A program made the position numbers and the translations under genes. From a virus, in the IMG/VR virus record IMGVR_UViG_3300030098_005028, positions 1 through 64,000 of that record: a DNA stretch of 64,000 bases; one strand, given 5' to 3'. The first letter of the stretch is position 1, and each line of letters starts with the position of its first letter. Of the stretch, positions 51,474 through 60,195 are shown piece after piece. Under the pieces are notes generated by a model. That model was not told the origin of the DNA. It saw only the letters and a list, made by a program, of their open reading frames with translations, and searched no databases.

Positions 51474-52543
51474 GACATTGTTCTCAAAAAACCTTGTAAA
51501 TTATCTATTTCTTGCTCACAAAGAGAGTAAGTATCTTCTAAAAAGTAGTACTGTTCTGGCAAATCTATATTAAAAGGGTTTAGTGAACCCACTATTGTTT
51601 GTAAATCTATTAGCCTTGAATCATCACAATACTTTTTAGATTCATCTATCTTACTGACAAGAAGGTCAACATCATCGACTCTGGGGGTGTACATTTCTAT
51701 ATAGCATTTTCTAAAATGATCCCTGCATACATCAAAATCCTCGCCATCACACATAGACATCGCAAATGTGATGCCATCTGTCATTTTAGCAAAGTTCTCA
51801 GGCCATTCACCCTGTCTAATCCATGTATTTTGATCTGGAAAATGTATGTGTCTTTCTCCTCCTTCCACCCTTGGTGTACCATGCTCATGAATAATGTGAC
51901 AGAAAGAATTGTCTCTCATACCGTCTCCCCAAATTATGCTTAGAAACCCTATCATTTGATCGCAGAATCTAAGGTTAGATGGGCTAAGATACCATAATAT
52001 GCTCCAATTCATTTGTGCCGATTGAGTTCTTATAACATTATGCCAATTGCTGTGAAATCTTGTTGCTTGACTGTGAATTCTTTCTGCCGATGTGTCTCCT
52101 GTGATTGACTCAGGAAATTCGGTATACATAGGAGATCTTTCTTCGATTCCTCTCTCTCCAATATGCACCCCTGTCTTTCCCCCTCTAGCCGAACAGAAAT
52201 CTCTATTTTTGTTTAAGAAATCAATACAAGACTTTATTCCATTTATTGTAAAAAAATCATCATTGTCTATAACCATACATAGGGGCGTTTCGACTGCTAG
52301 TAATGATCTAGCGACTTTTCCATAGAAATCCTGAACTGTTTTGTCATATGGAAATCTAAGATATTCAATTTTCAATCCATCATAATAGTTTGATTCTATG
52401 CTTTTTTGTATTCTTGAGTCTATTTCTCCCCCATCAGCTATGACCAAAGGGAAAGGGCATTCTATTTCATACAAATAAGCCAAGAGACGGCGAGAATAGA
52501 ACTCTCTGCCTTTGATTGGTAATACTAGTGTTAGATCATTCAT
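51470..52543 (-). CDS. Glycosyltransferase (TIGR00180-type GT-A)
   Basis: This 357-residue protein starts with LTLVLPIKGREFYSRRLLAY and has MVIDNDDFF, which carries the DxD-like metal-binding site of GT-A enzymes. The layout resembles the TIGR00180 family of glycosyltransferases found in phage and surface-polysaccharide loci. It has a long C-terminal part without known motifs. It overlaps the RmlD-like gene by 8 nt. Confidence 0.7.
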   Translation of the reverse strand: MNDLTLVLPIKGREFYSRRLLAYLYEIECPFPLVIADGGEIDSRIQKSIESNYYDGLKIEYLRFPYDKTVQDFYGKVARSLLAVETPLCMVIDNDDFFTINGIKSCIDFLNKNRDFCSARGGKTGVHIGERGIEERSPMYTEFPESITGDTSAERIHSQATRFHSNWHNVIRTQSAQMNWSILWYLSPSNLRFCDQMIGFLSIIWGDGMRDNSFCHIIHEHGTPRVEGGERHIHFPDQNTWIRQGEWPENFAKMTDGITFAMSMCDGEDFDVCRDHFRKCYIEMYTPRVDDVDLLVSKIDESKKYCDDSRLIDLQTIVGSLNPFNIDLPEQYYFLEDTYSLCEQEIDNLQGFLRTMS

Positions 52544-53246
52544 TTAATTCTCTTTTCATTTTATCTAGATTCATAGAGGTATCTTTTGGCATTATTTCAC
52601 TAATATCTTCTAGATATATTTTTCCAACATCTGGATTATCTTTTTTTGCGAATTCATATATGCTAGACGATTTTCCTCCTATGTTTATTGTTCCTTTCTT
52701 GTCTAAAAGCATAAGTATTATGTCTGCTACGTCATCATCATATATTAGACTTTTTTTAGAATCTGCTATCGCTGATTTATGAGGAAATGGCTTAGAACAC
52801 ATCGCTACTCTTAGGATGAGATGATTGTCGTGCATTCTTACAGCACATTCGCCTCCAAGTTTAGACCAAGCATACTTATTTATTGGTAATATCGGGTCTT
52901 CTTCTTTGTAGTCTCCAGTCAATCCGGGATAAACAAAGTCAGTTGATATATAAACAAGCTTTATCCCCATCATTATGCAGGTCGCAGCGACATGAGATGT
53001 TCCAACAATATTAGTATGCAGGCTTTCCAAAGGGTTATTATCATGAATATTCATTGGCCGTGTCAATGCGGCGGTATGTATGATTACATCTGGCTTTACA
53101 GCACCAACCCAAAATGTAATGTCTGACATTGATTTGATATTCATCTCCCCTTTTGGAGGAGCGACTATGTCATGATTACGACTACGGTTTGACTGAATTA
53201 TTTTTTTTGCCAGCTTTCCTTCGCCGCCGGTAATTAATATCTTCAT
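52536..53246 (-). CDS. RmlD-like dTDP-4-dehydrorhamnose reductase / NAD-dependent sugar reductase
   Basis: This 236-residue protein has the GGEGKLAKKI dinucleotide-binding start, YISTDFVYPG, and the YAWSKLGGE motif (Tyr and Lys of the SDR active site). It is shorter than RmlD (about 290). It could finish a dTDP-deoxysugar by reducing the 4-keto group. The start is set to ATG at 53246, since the TTG two codons upstream is unlikely. It overlaps the neighbouring epimerase gene by 65 nt. Confidence 0.75.
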   Translation of the reverse strand: MKILITGGEGKLAKKIIQSNRSRNHDIVAPPKGEMNIKSMSDITFWVGAVKPDVIIHTAALTRPMNIHDNNPLESLHTNIVGTSHVAATCIMMGIKLVYISTDFVYPGLTGDYKEEDPILPINKYAWSKLGGECAVRMHDNHLILRVAMCSKPFPHKSAIADSKKSLIYDDDVADIILMLLDKKGTINIGGKSSSIYEFAKKDNPDVGKIYLEDISEIMPKDTSMNLDKMKRELNE

Positions 53247-54144
53247 ACCCAAGTAACTCCAGAGTTTCAGCTATTGCATTTTCAACTTTTCCGCAAGGTC
53301 GCCATTCAGTTAACTCTAATAGCTTTTTATTACTGACCTTATAACTATGTTGATTTAATAATGGGGTATCAACAAATTCTACATCAAGATGACTGACATA
53401 CTTCTTTATTTCTTCTACAATTTCTGAAAGCTTGTGATTGTCTGTCAAGACATTGTATGTCTGATTATATACAAGCTCTTCGTCTAGTATATGTCTCATT
53501 AATGAACATAGATCTGACAGGCACAAATATGGCCTATAATGATGATAATTTTGTTTCCAAACACTAAGAGGCTTGTTAAAAGCTGCTTGATAACAGAATT
53601 TATTTATTGCAGTATGGAATCTCATTCCATTGCTAATTCCGTATATAGTACCAAGCCTTAAAATTATATATTTAGTTTCTTGTAGGTTTTCATTAATCCA
53701 GTCTTCTACCCATACCTTCGTCTCAGCGTAAGGGCTTTGTGCATTTACATATTTTTTATCTTCATTTACTAATTTATCTGAAGTTCCGTAGACACTGGTC
53801 GAAGATGGAAATATTACTGTCTTTACTTTTGAATGTTCTACCTTAGTTAAAAATTTACAAGTCTGTTCTACATTAACTTTCCAAACCCATTTTGGATCTC
53901 TAAAGCTAGATGCAGCATCAGTTATAGCTGCCAAATGAATAACAGCATCAAATTTATCTAAAAAAGATTTGTCTAAATCAATAAATGAATGGTCAACAAA
54001 CCTAATATTTTTTTCTAGATTGAATAATGAGCAGTACCTCTGAGTACTTAAATTGTCACATACAGTTAGATCGTAATCAGATAAAAACCTAATCAAGCCC
54101 GATCCTATATGTCCAAGACCGCCTGTTATTAAGATTCTTTCCAT
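53182..54144 (-). CDS. NAD-dependent epimerase/dehydratase (extended SDR)
   Basis: This 320-residue extended SDR has GGLGHIGSGLIRF, FPSSTSVYGTS with the active-site Ser/Thr, and SPYAETK with the Tyr-x3-Lys. Substrate-binding loops are not typical of one known enzyme, so the exact nucleotide sugar is unknown. A basic C-terminus (YRRRRKAGKKN) is unusual and is encoded in the overlap with the next gene. It is probably a dTDP- or UDP-sugar epimerase. Confidence 0.75.
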   Translation of the reverse strand: MERILITGGLGHIGSGLIRFLSDYDLTVCDNLSTQRYCSLFNLEKNIRFVDHSFIDLDKSFLDKFDAVIHLAAITDAASSFRDPKWVWKVNVEQTCKFLTKVEHSKVKTVIFPSSTSVYGTSDKLVNEDKKYVNAQSPYAETKVWVEDWINENLQETKYIILRLGTIYGISNGMRFHTAINKFCYQAAFNKPLSVWKQNYHHYRPYLCLSDLCSLMRHILDEELVYNQTYNVLTDNHKLSEIVEEIKKYVSHLDVEFVDTPLLNQHSYKVSNKKLLELTEWRPCGKVENAIAETLELLGYEDINYRRRRKAGKKNNSVKP

Positions 54145-54527
54145 TCTAAAAATTCCTCATAATTTCTTATGTAATCTTCTTCCATATAAAGATGGCTACA
54201 CAAAACTAAAAGTACAGAGTTATTTGTAGTGTAAACTTGCTCTGCCCAAACCCCAGCGGGTATGATAATTCCTTTACTTGCAGAGTTTATATGTATCGTT
54301 TGCTGTTCTTTTCCGTCTTTTAGTATTACAGTAATTCCACCATTTATACATACTAAGAGTTGTTCAGTCATTACATGTGCATGACCACCACGCTTTTCCC
54401 CTGCACTAACTCCATAAACATAGAATACTCTTTGGAAGTCAAAAGGTGCTTCTTTCAAGTTTTCTATTACTGTTAGGTTTCCTCTTTCGTCAGAGAATGT
54501 AGGCAAGTCAATTCTTTGAATATTCAT
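54129..54527 (-). CDS. FdtA-like dTDP-6-deoxy-hexulose 3,4-ketoisomerase
   Basis: This 132-residue cupin has SDERGNLTVIE, FQRVFYVYGVSAG and KRGGHAHVMTEQ with the two catalytic histidines, the signature of the FdtA/WxcM isomerases that turn dTDP-4-keto-6-deoxyglucose into the 3-keto isomer. The start is taken at the ATG at 54527, which overlaps the previous stop (ATGA); an ATG six codons upstream is less likely. With rfbA, rfbB and the DegT aminotransferase this would complete dTDP-3-amino-3,6-dideoxyhexose synthesis except for an acetyltransferase. Confidence 0.85.
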   Translation of the reverse strand: MNIQRIDLPTFSDERGNLTVIENLKEAPFDFQRVFYVYGVSAGEKRGGHAHVMTEQLLVCINGGITVILKDGKEQQTIHINSASKGIIIPAGVWAEQVYTTNNSVLLVLCSHLYMEEDYIRNYEEFLEWKES

Positions 54528-54973
54528 TTGTTTTCTGTTTCCCATTCTTCACCAAAGTCACCAACCTTGGCTCTGAATTCATCTGAAGGATCATATTTTT
54601 CTGATAGATAGTATAGCATTATTGAGTTTGGCTCCAACGCTTGGTATCCATGATAAACTCCCGGTGGTATTTTTATTACTCTTTGTTCTCTTTCAGTAAT
54701 ATATAAGAACTCTGTTTTCTCTCCAGTTGACAAGCCAACTTTAAAAGAGCCTTTTATGCATACCCAAAAGTCAGTCTGTTTTTCATGCTTGTGCCAAGCA
54801 ACTATATGTTTAGTTGAATTAACATAAGAAATATTGATTTGCCCTTTCATAGAATCCTTCCCTGTAAATGAATCGTCAAATACATCTAAGTATCTTTCAG
54901 CACGATCATCTATATGGAAAGGAATCTTTTTGGCGTAATAGTTTTTTTTAGGAGATTTATCTGACTTTTTCAA
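54524..54973 (-). CDS. RmlC-like cupin (dTDP-4-dehydrorhamnose 3,5-epimerase family)
   Basis: This 149-residue RmlC-like double-stranded beta-helix protein has the catalytic-His strand IVAWHKHEKQTDFWVCIKG, KIPPGVYHGYQAL and YLSEKYDPSDEFR. It is shorter than RmlC, so it may be a single-step epimerase or isomerase acting on a dTDP-keto sugar, in agreement with its neighbours. Its start overlaps the CMP-sugar synthetase stop by 4 nt. Confidence 0.8.
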   Translation of the reverse strand: MKKSDKSPKKNYYAKKIPFHIDDRAERYLDVFDDSFTGKDSMKGQINISYVNSTKHIVAWHKHEKQTDFWVCIKGSFKVGLSTGEKTEFLYITEREQRVIKIPPGVYHGYQALEPNSIMLYYLSEKYDPSDEFRAKVGDFGEEWETENK

Positions 54974-55647
54974 AACAATATCCCCTGACTTATCATTTCT
55001 TCTGCTTTTTCTAAATCTTCAGCGGTATCAATGTCTACATACATTGATCTTGGTATTTCGACACCTTTGACATTTCCGACAAAAAAGTTTTTGTGTTCTC
55101 TAATATGAGACCAGTGAGACATATAGAACGAACCATTTGGCTTGTAGTATTTTTGGATGAATTTGCTGTTTGTCAATCCAGAAGTTAGGTTGTCAAAAAC
55201 TGGAAAAACGCTGTCATTCCTCTTAATCATAGCGAGTTGTATTGGTTCAGAATATTCACTAATACTAACTACAGAGTCACATTCTCGGAGAATCTCAATC
55301 GCTTTCGATATATCTTCTGTCTTCCTAAAAGGACATGTTGGCAAAAAGTAAGAAAAGACATCGTGTCTTTCCACATCTTGCATCATAGCAATTAACGCAG
55401 AAAGAACCGTTGCTTTCTCTGTAGCATACTCAGCAGGCCTATCATATATTTCTACGTCGTAATCCTTCGCTACATCTTTTATTTCTTGTGAGTCAGTAGA
55501 TACAATAATAGTATCAAATTCTCCAGAGTCTATTACTGTCTCTATTGTATGAACAATGAGTGGTCTGCCTCCTAAAAGACGAATGTTCTTATCTTTTAGT
55601 CTAGTCGATCCACCTCTCGCCGGTATAACAGCTAGTCTTGTGATCAT
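54970..55647 (-). CDS. CMP-sugar synthetase (acylneuraminate/CMP-ulosonate cytidylyltransferase family)
   Basis: This 225-residue protein matches the NeuA-type family that activates sialic or related ulosonic acids with CTP. It has VIPARGGSTRLKDKNIRLLG (CTP-binding loop), FLPTCPFRKTEDISKA and the MYVDIDTAEDLEKAE metal-site segment near the C-terminus. The RGGSxRxxxKN form is closer to NeuA than to KdsB. Together with the KdsA-like synthase and the GT29-like transferase it defines a CMP-ulosonic acid route. The normal NeuB and NeuC genes are not in the window. Confidence 0.85.
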   Translation of the reverse strand: MITRLAVIPARGGSTRLKDKNIRLLGGRPLIVHTIETVIDSGEFDTIIVSTDSQEIKDVAKDYDVEIYDRPAEYATEKATVLSALIAMMQDVERHDVFSYFLPTCPFRKTEDISKAIEILRECDSVVSISEYSEPIQLAMIKRNDSVFPVFDNLTSGLTNSKFIQKYYKPNGSFYMSHWSHIREHKNFFVGNVKGVEIPRSMYVDIDTAEDLEKAEEMISQGILF

Positions 55648-56366
55648 CCTTTTCTCCTTAGATAGCCATCTGGATGACAGGAGAACAATAGTTTGTTGCG
55701 AATCCTTTCATCTCTCTCAAAATTTTCATTAGAATCCAGAAACTCATTCAAAGCGGTTCGTGGGTTATTTCCTTTACCCCATTCTTTATCTCTGTGAAGT
55801 TTTGGCATGTCTTCAATAACAGTGTCTGCACAAATCAAGTAGCATCCTTCACTTACCAGTTCACTATATATATTAAGTTCTTTTAGTACATGTTCATGTG
55901 TATGGTGAGAGTCGAGTATTACCATGCATTTACCATCTACCTTGTTTTTTATTTGATCTAATGTTTCTTTGTGTAAAGAAGAGCCTTCTAGAAATATCAA
56001 CTCTACTCCAATATTTTTTTTAGTTACTCTATCTAACATGTCTTCTGGCATGTAGATGTCGATACCTATTAATGATTTGCCACCATACATAGCCATTAAT
56101 GTCGAGTAAAATAGTGATGATCCTCCCCAAGCTACTCCTACCTCAATAATATGGTCTGGCTTAGTATCAAGAATTATTTCTTGTATTGCAAACATATCTT
56201 GCGGTAACTGAAGGACTGGTTCTCCTTGCCAATTAGTTTGGTTAATCCAGTGATAACTGTCAGCATGACACAAAGTGCTTATTGCCTTATTCTTCAAAGA
56301 TTTGTCTTCCCACATATCTTTTGCTTCAGACAGTCGTAGTTCCTCAAATTCTTCCCTAGTGTACAC
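55644..56366 (-). CDS. CmcI-like SAM-dependent methyltransferase
   Basis: This 240-residue protein of the cephalosporin hydroxylase (CmcI) group has EVGVAWGGSSLFYSTLM (SAM loop), LIGIDIYM and VILDSHHTHEHVLKEL with metal-binding residues. Members are O-methyltransferases that often act on sugars in surface-polysaccharide loci. It overlaps the KdsA-like gene by 11 nt. Confidence 0.8.
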   Translation of the reverse strand: MYTREEFEELRLSEAKDMWEDKSLKNKAISTLCHADSYHWINQTNWQGEPVLQLPQDMFAIQEIILDTKPDHIIEVGVAWGGSSLFYSTLMAMYGGKSLIGIDIYMPEDMLDRVTKKNIGVELIFLEGSSLHKETLDQIKNKVDGKCMVILDSHHTHEHVLKELNIYSELVSEGCYLICADTVIEDMPKLHRDKEWGKGNNPRTALNEFLDSNENFERDERIRNKLLFSCHPDGYLRRKG

Positions 56367-57123
56367 AGGCTTTGATCTCCTCTTGTTTTGTAATCAAATA
56401 ATCGACTCTAGAAAGATCTATTTGGCAGTCGGCATCTGAAGTAGACGAAGGAGGATGAGGATGAACCTCGGCAAATACAGCGTCATAGCCAAACACGCCA
56501 GATGATAGAAGATATTTTTCTGCTAATGACCTATCTCCTTGAGTACCATACACATGCCTGCTTCTTTGTGTAGAGTGAGTACAGTCAATTACAACTTTGT
56601 CATAACACTTTTTCAATTCTTCTATAATAGTAAAATCGACAATCAACTTGTCGTAACCATAGTTAGAACCCCTGTCGCATACCCATGCCTCTGTACTAGG
56701 GTCTGTATCTTTAATTTTATCTAAAGACTTAATCAGGTTGTTAGGCCCGATCCACTGACCCTTCTTTATGTTTACTTTGTCAAATGACTGAGCAGAAGCA
56801 ACTATTAGGTCTGTTTGACGACATAGAAAAGCAGGGATTTGCACCAAGTCAATCACACCAGCAAGCTTTTCTACCTGCCACACTTCATGAATATCTGTGG
56901 TTAATTTTATAGTAGGGTGCTTTTCTTTTACCTCACGAAAAAGTTCAATCCCTTCTTCCAAACCAACACCACGTCCTCCGTATAAAGAAGTACGATTAGC
57001 TTTATCAAAAGAGGCTTTATAATACCAGTCACGATCACCCATTATTTCTACTAAGTGATCAGCCGTATTTAGGTACATCTCCCTGTTGTCAATAGTACAA
57101 GGCCCTAGTATCCAAGTGGTCAT
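56356..57123 (-). CDS. kdsA: KdsA-like 3-deoxy-ulosonate 8-phosphate synthase
   Basis: This 255-residue protein is a DAHP-type aldolase close to KdsA (2-dehydro-3-deoxyphosphooctonate aldolase), which condenses PEP and arabinose 5-phosphate. Seen are the GPCTIDNRE start, KASFDKANRTS (residues 36-46), TDIHEVWQ, QIPAFLCRQTDL (95-106), CDRGSNYGY, CTHSTQRSR and the EVHPHPPSSTSDAD end. It is about 25 residues shorter than E. coli KdsA (284) but carries the core motifs. No arabinose-5-phosphate isomerase or dedicated Kdo8P phosphatase is seen here, except the small HAD at 48694. Confidence 0.88.
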   Translation of the reverse strand: MTTWILGPCTIDNREMYLNTADHLVEIMGDRDWYYKASFDKANRTSLYGGRGVGLEEGIELFREVKEKHPTIKLTTDIHEVWQVEKLAGVIDLVQIPAFLCRQTDLIVASAQSFDKVNIKKGQWIGPNNLIKSLDKIKDTDPSTEAWVCDRGSNYGYDKLIVDFTIIEELKKCYDKVVIDCTHSTQRSRHVYGTQGDRSLAEKYLLSSGVFGYDAVFAEVHPHPPSSTSDADCQIDLSRVDYLITKQEEIKACVH

Positions 57124-58007
57124 TTAACAATCTCCAAAATTTTAGCAATTCTCTTTTTCTCTGTAGGTGTGACAGAAGGAAAGGGATGCCTATTGTAATC
57201 ACAAAATCCTAGCTGACGAAGAGCCTCCCTCATCGCCTTGTGCCATCCAATTGACATAAACACATCGAATAACTGTGTCTCTTTATGGATGTAGAACATA
57301 CTTTTTGTCTTAAAGTATTCTATTTCTTGCTTTGGAAACATACTTCCAATGCCAGAGACGAAGGATTGTACACCGGTGGGTTGTAGCGCATTGAAGCGAC
57401 GAATACTCCCGCCAGCAACTATAACACAGAAATTCTTCTTGTCAATATCTTTGCATACATTAAATGCCAATCCGAGGTCAGAAGTTTCTTCTTTCATGCC
57501 AAATATGTTTTTATGAGAAGAAATCTTATTAATTAATTCTGCTGTATAATCATAAGACCCTCCAGTTCCCTTACGCATGAACATACCATGAAATATTACG
57601 GGTAACTTACTTCTATCTGCTATCTTATGAAAGTAGCTAACAATGGTCTTATCGTCATAATATCTATCAGGATAAAGAGCCATTAAAAAAGTTTTATTAC
57701 TTTTCTTCATCTTTTCGTTATAAAAGTCAACATCATCAAGTACAGACCGTAAATCTTTTCCCTGAAGACCAATTATCTTTGTATTTACGAAAGAGTCATA
57801 GAGAGTAAAGTTGAGAGAAAATATTTCTTCCTTACTTAGAAGATTATATTGAGAAGTCCCTGCTGTAGTCATAACGCATTTTGCGCCATTTGATTGCAAG
57901 TATGATATGTACTTTTTTGTCTTTGCTAGATCTAGGTCTCCGTTTCTTTTATAAGAAGGAGGCAACGCAAAAGATGGTGTGTCGCATAACATTTTTGACT
58001 TATTCAT
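57120..58007 (-). CDS. DapA/NanA-family aldolase or lyase
   Basis: This 295-residue protein of the DHDPS/N-acetylneuraminate lyase family has TTAGTSQYNLLSKEE (GTSxY at the phosphate-binding position), LYPDRYYDD with the family Tyr, and FGMKEETSD with the Schiff-base Lys (K172). Family members cleave or condense pyruvate with aldehydes. In this cluster it might make or degrade an ulosonic or nonulosonic acid. It lies between the KdsA-like gene (4-nt overlap) and the GT29-like gene (8-nt overlap). Confidence 0.8.
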   Translation of the reverse strand: MNKSKMLCDTPSFALPPSYKRNGDLDLAKTKKYISYLQSNGAKCVMTTAGTSQYNLLSKEEIFSLNFTLYDSFVNTKIIGLQGKDLRSVLDDVDFYNEKMKKSNKTFLMALYPDRYYDDKTIVSYFHKIADRSKLPVIFHGMFMRKGTGGSYDYTAELINKISSHKNIFGMKEETSDLGLAFNVCKDIDKKNFCVIVAGGSIRRFNALQPTGVQSFVSGIGSMFPKQEIEYFKTKSMFYIHKETQLFDVFMSIGWHKAMREALRQLGFCDYNRHPFPSVTPTEKKRIAKILEIVK

Positions 58008-58641
58008 AAGATATAATTAATCCTTTGTCTATCAATTCTTTTATTTTAGATCTTTCATATTTGTAGTGATGGGTCATATGAGTCCCTTTGTCTTCCCAGT
58101 AATGCTGCGCGAACTCGTCATTCAACCCAAAACCGAATATATGAGGTATGACACCAACACGAATACATAGGTGTATTATCGCAAAACCTATGCTTGGTCT
58201 TCTATGGCCCGTGTTAACTTGACATATGTGTTGTATTGAAGAGTAGTCTCCTAGATAAGGATCGCAAGACGAATGTATGTTCTCATGTCTTGACCTCCAT
58301 TCATCACCCCTGCCGTTATGTTCATTAGTCTGTGGGCCAATCATTAATATTTTCATATTTCTAAGATCTTTGACGAAGTTTGCTGGTTGACCTTTGTTCG
58401 TCCAGTTGCCGACTCTTGGGTGCGGCACATTTGAAAATACATGTTGATTAGCAACACGAATAGTGGTTCTAGAACCTACATGGGTTTCATAGCTTTCTGT
58501 TGGCGCTCTGTTAAATCTAACTATGTCGTCGAATTCGTCAATGAATTCACCGTATGTTCTATTAAGTATAGATGGACTAGAAGCAATTATTGCTATGTTG
58601 TTACTTACATCTAGGTCTGGAGTTACATATTGAAGTATCAT
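58000..58641 (-). CDS. GT29 sialyltransferase-like enzyme
   Basis: The 213-residue protein resembles the GT29 family (CMP-sialic acid dependent sialyltransferases). The L sialylmotif region at residues 16-62 reads NIAIIASSPSIL, then DDIVRFNRAP and VGSRTTIRV, matching the conserved (V/I)GN-S pattern with Arg-Phe-Asn. The S motif region shows RRPSIGFAIIHLCIRVG (147-163), and HYWED followed by HHYKYERSKIKEL gives the H-x4-E (motif VS) pattern at H191 and E196. GT29 is best known from eukaryotes, with a few reports in viruses and bacteria, and related plant GT29 enzymes act with Kdo. The ATG at 58641 overlaps the previous stop; the ATG three codons upstream sits directly against GGAGG and is unlikely. 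Confidence 0.75.
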   Translation of the reverse strand: MILQYVTPDLDVSNNIAIIASSPSILNRTYGEFIDEFDDIVRFNRAPTESYETHVGSRTTIRVANQHVFSNVPHPRVGNWTNKGQPANFVKDLRNMKILMIGPQTNEHNGRGDEWRSRHENIHSSCDPYLGDYSSIQHICQVNTGHRRPSIGFAIIHLCIRVGVIPHIFGFGLNDEFAQHYWEDKGTHMTHHYKYERSKIKELIDKGLIISYE

Positions 58642-59321
58642 CCACAACATCCTCCTGAACTTACATTTTCAATAGCACCTAAGTCTTTTAAGAGAAGAAC
58701 GTCTACTGAGTCTTCTTCTCCGTTTGGATTTGTGCCAAATGTATCCCATTTGAATATCGTATACCCATTTTTCTTTATTGTTTGCAAAAACTCTGACTTG
58801 TTATATGAAAATTTATATGTCTTTATTCCGTATGGTGTTTGATAAACTTCGCTATTACTTTTTTCTTTTGTTATTGGTATTCTCTGCAAAATTATCATAT
58901 TTGCGCATATGCTAAGTATGTGTTCTAGGCATTCATTTCCATTTGGTAGTATGTCTATCAGCCCATTAACAACAATAAGGTCATTATCAAAAATATCATC
59001 CCACTTGATATCTTGATAAGATTTGTTATAAAAACTACCAATCTCTCCAAATGATTCACTTGCTAGGTCAACTGCCTCTTTTGAATAGTCATACCCTATG
59101 TATTGAACATCCTCAAACTCTTGCGCTACTATCATTGAGTAGGCACCACACCCACAACCAATGTCAATAACTCTAGAAATTCTCTTCCTTACCATCGTTG
59201 CCTGATCAACAAAATGGTGCCAATGTGCAGGCCATTCATTTTGAAACTGGCTTATGTTAAGTCTTAATTGCTGTACAAATACATCTCTGTTTTTCCATGA
59301 GTCAATGTGTTCGGAATTCAT
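58638..59321 (-). CDS. SAM-dependent methyltransferase
   Basis: This 227-residue class I methyltransferase has VIDIGCGCGAYSMIVAQEF (motif I) and IGYDYSKEAVDLA (motif II). Later motifs are consistent with a small-molecule methyltransferase. It ends in SSGGCCG, which lies over the next gene's ribosome site. It may methylate a sugar or glycan terminus. Overlaps are 20 nt with the GT2 gene upstream and 4 nt with the GT29-like gene. Confidence 0.8.
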   Translation of the reverse strand: MNSEHIDSWKNRDVFVQQLRLNISQFQNEWPAHWHHFVDQATMVRKRISRVIDIGCGCGAYSMIVAQEFEDVQYIGYDYSKEAVDLASESFGEIGSFYNKSYQDIKWDDIFDNDLIVVNGLIDILPNGNECLEHILSICANMIILQRIPITKEKSNSEVYQTPYGIKTYKFSYNKSEFLQTIKKNGYTIFKWDTFGTNPNGEEDSVDVLLLKDLGAIENVSSGGCCG

Positions 59322-60195
59322 TTAGCTGATCCTCAAACCTTTTTTTCAACTTGTCCATATTCTGTAGAATTATCTCTGGGTGTTCTTCTTCAAAAGGCTT
59401 TGTTCTACAAGAGCCTCTTACACTAGGTTTGAACTCATGAACACCGTCATACTCTTCTTCTATTCGACTTCTGGTTGATTGACTTCCAGTAACCCAAGGA
59501 AGGTATACATTTTCAAAATAATCATCAATACAATTTTGTTTACTTACCGCTGCTTTATAGTAGCTTACTTTTTGTTTTACTTGTTGAGGGAAGACGTAGC
59601 TGTAGTGATACATTCTGACACCAAGTTTTTCATCCAGCGTATTATGGTCTAGGTGTCTTTTTGGCAATCTTTCGTGTATAGGTATCGTGTGAGCTATAGT
59701 AGGAGGTCTATGTGTTGCCCAATAAGAACCCGGATATACCTTTCGGATTCTCATAAATTCTGCTCCTTCTTCAAATCCTCCTAATACATTATCAAATCCC
59801 CCATAGAAACTTCTGCTTCTGAAACCTACTGAAGTGATTTTGAACTCTTCCAATACCTCCATGATCGTTTCAATATCTCTTGACTTGAATACTTCATCAC
59901 AATCTAAGTTCCATATGTAATCATTGTCTTCATCCAAAAGTTTCATATATGTATTGCACTGATGATCCTTTTCCTGATATTGGCTACTTACGATCTGTAT
60001 TTTATTTTCAGGGTCTGGAATAGAATTCAATACTTCTATGGTTCCATCTGTAGACTTGGATAGTCCTTGTTGTTGCCAGTATGTTACTGGGCCTTCAGCA
60101 ATCAAAATTTGATTTGCATATGGGTAAACAGATTTTATGCACTCTTCAAGTACATAGTTTCCATTAAGAACAATCATTCCAAAGGCTATCTTCAT
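59302..60195 (-). CDS. GT2-like glycosyltransferase
   Basis: This 297-residue protein begins with KIAFGMIVLNGNYVLEECIK (GT2 start), has STDGTIEVL and IWNLDCDEVFKSRDIE carrying the DxD site. The acceptor part follows with many Tyr/Arg residues. It probably transfers a sugar from a nucleotide donor made in the cluster. It overlaps the GT8-like gene by 4 nt. Confidence 0.75.
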   Translation of the reverse strand: MKIAFGMIVLNGNYVLEECIKSVYPYANQILIAEGPVTYWQQQGLSKSTDGTIEVLNSIPDPENKIQIVSSQYQEKDHQCNTYMKLLDEDNDYIWNLDCDEVFKSRDIETIMEVLEEFKITSVGFRSRSFYGGFDNVLGGFEEGAEFMRIRKVYPGSYWATHRPPTIAHTIPIHERLPKRHLDHNTLDEKLGVRMYHYSYVFPQQVKQKVSYYKAAVSKQNCIDDYFENVYLPWVTGSQSTRSRIEEEYDGVHEFKPSVRGSCRTKPFEEEHPEIILQNMDKLKKRFEDQLNEFRTH

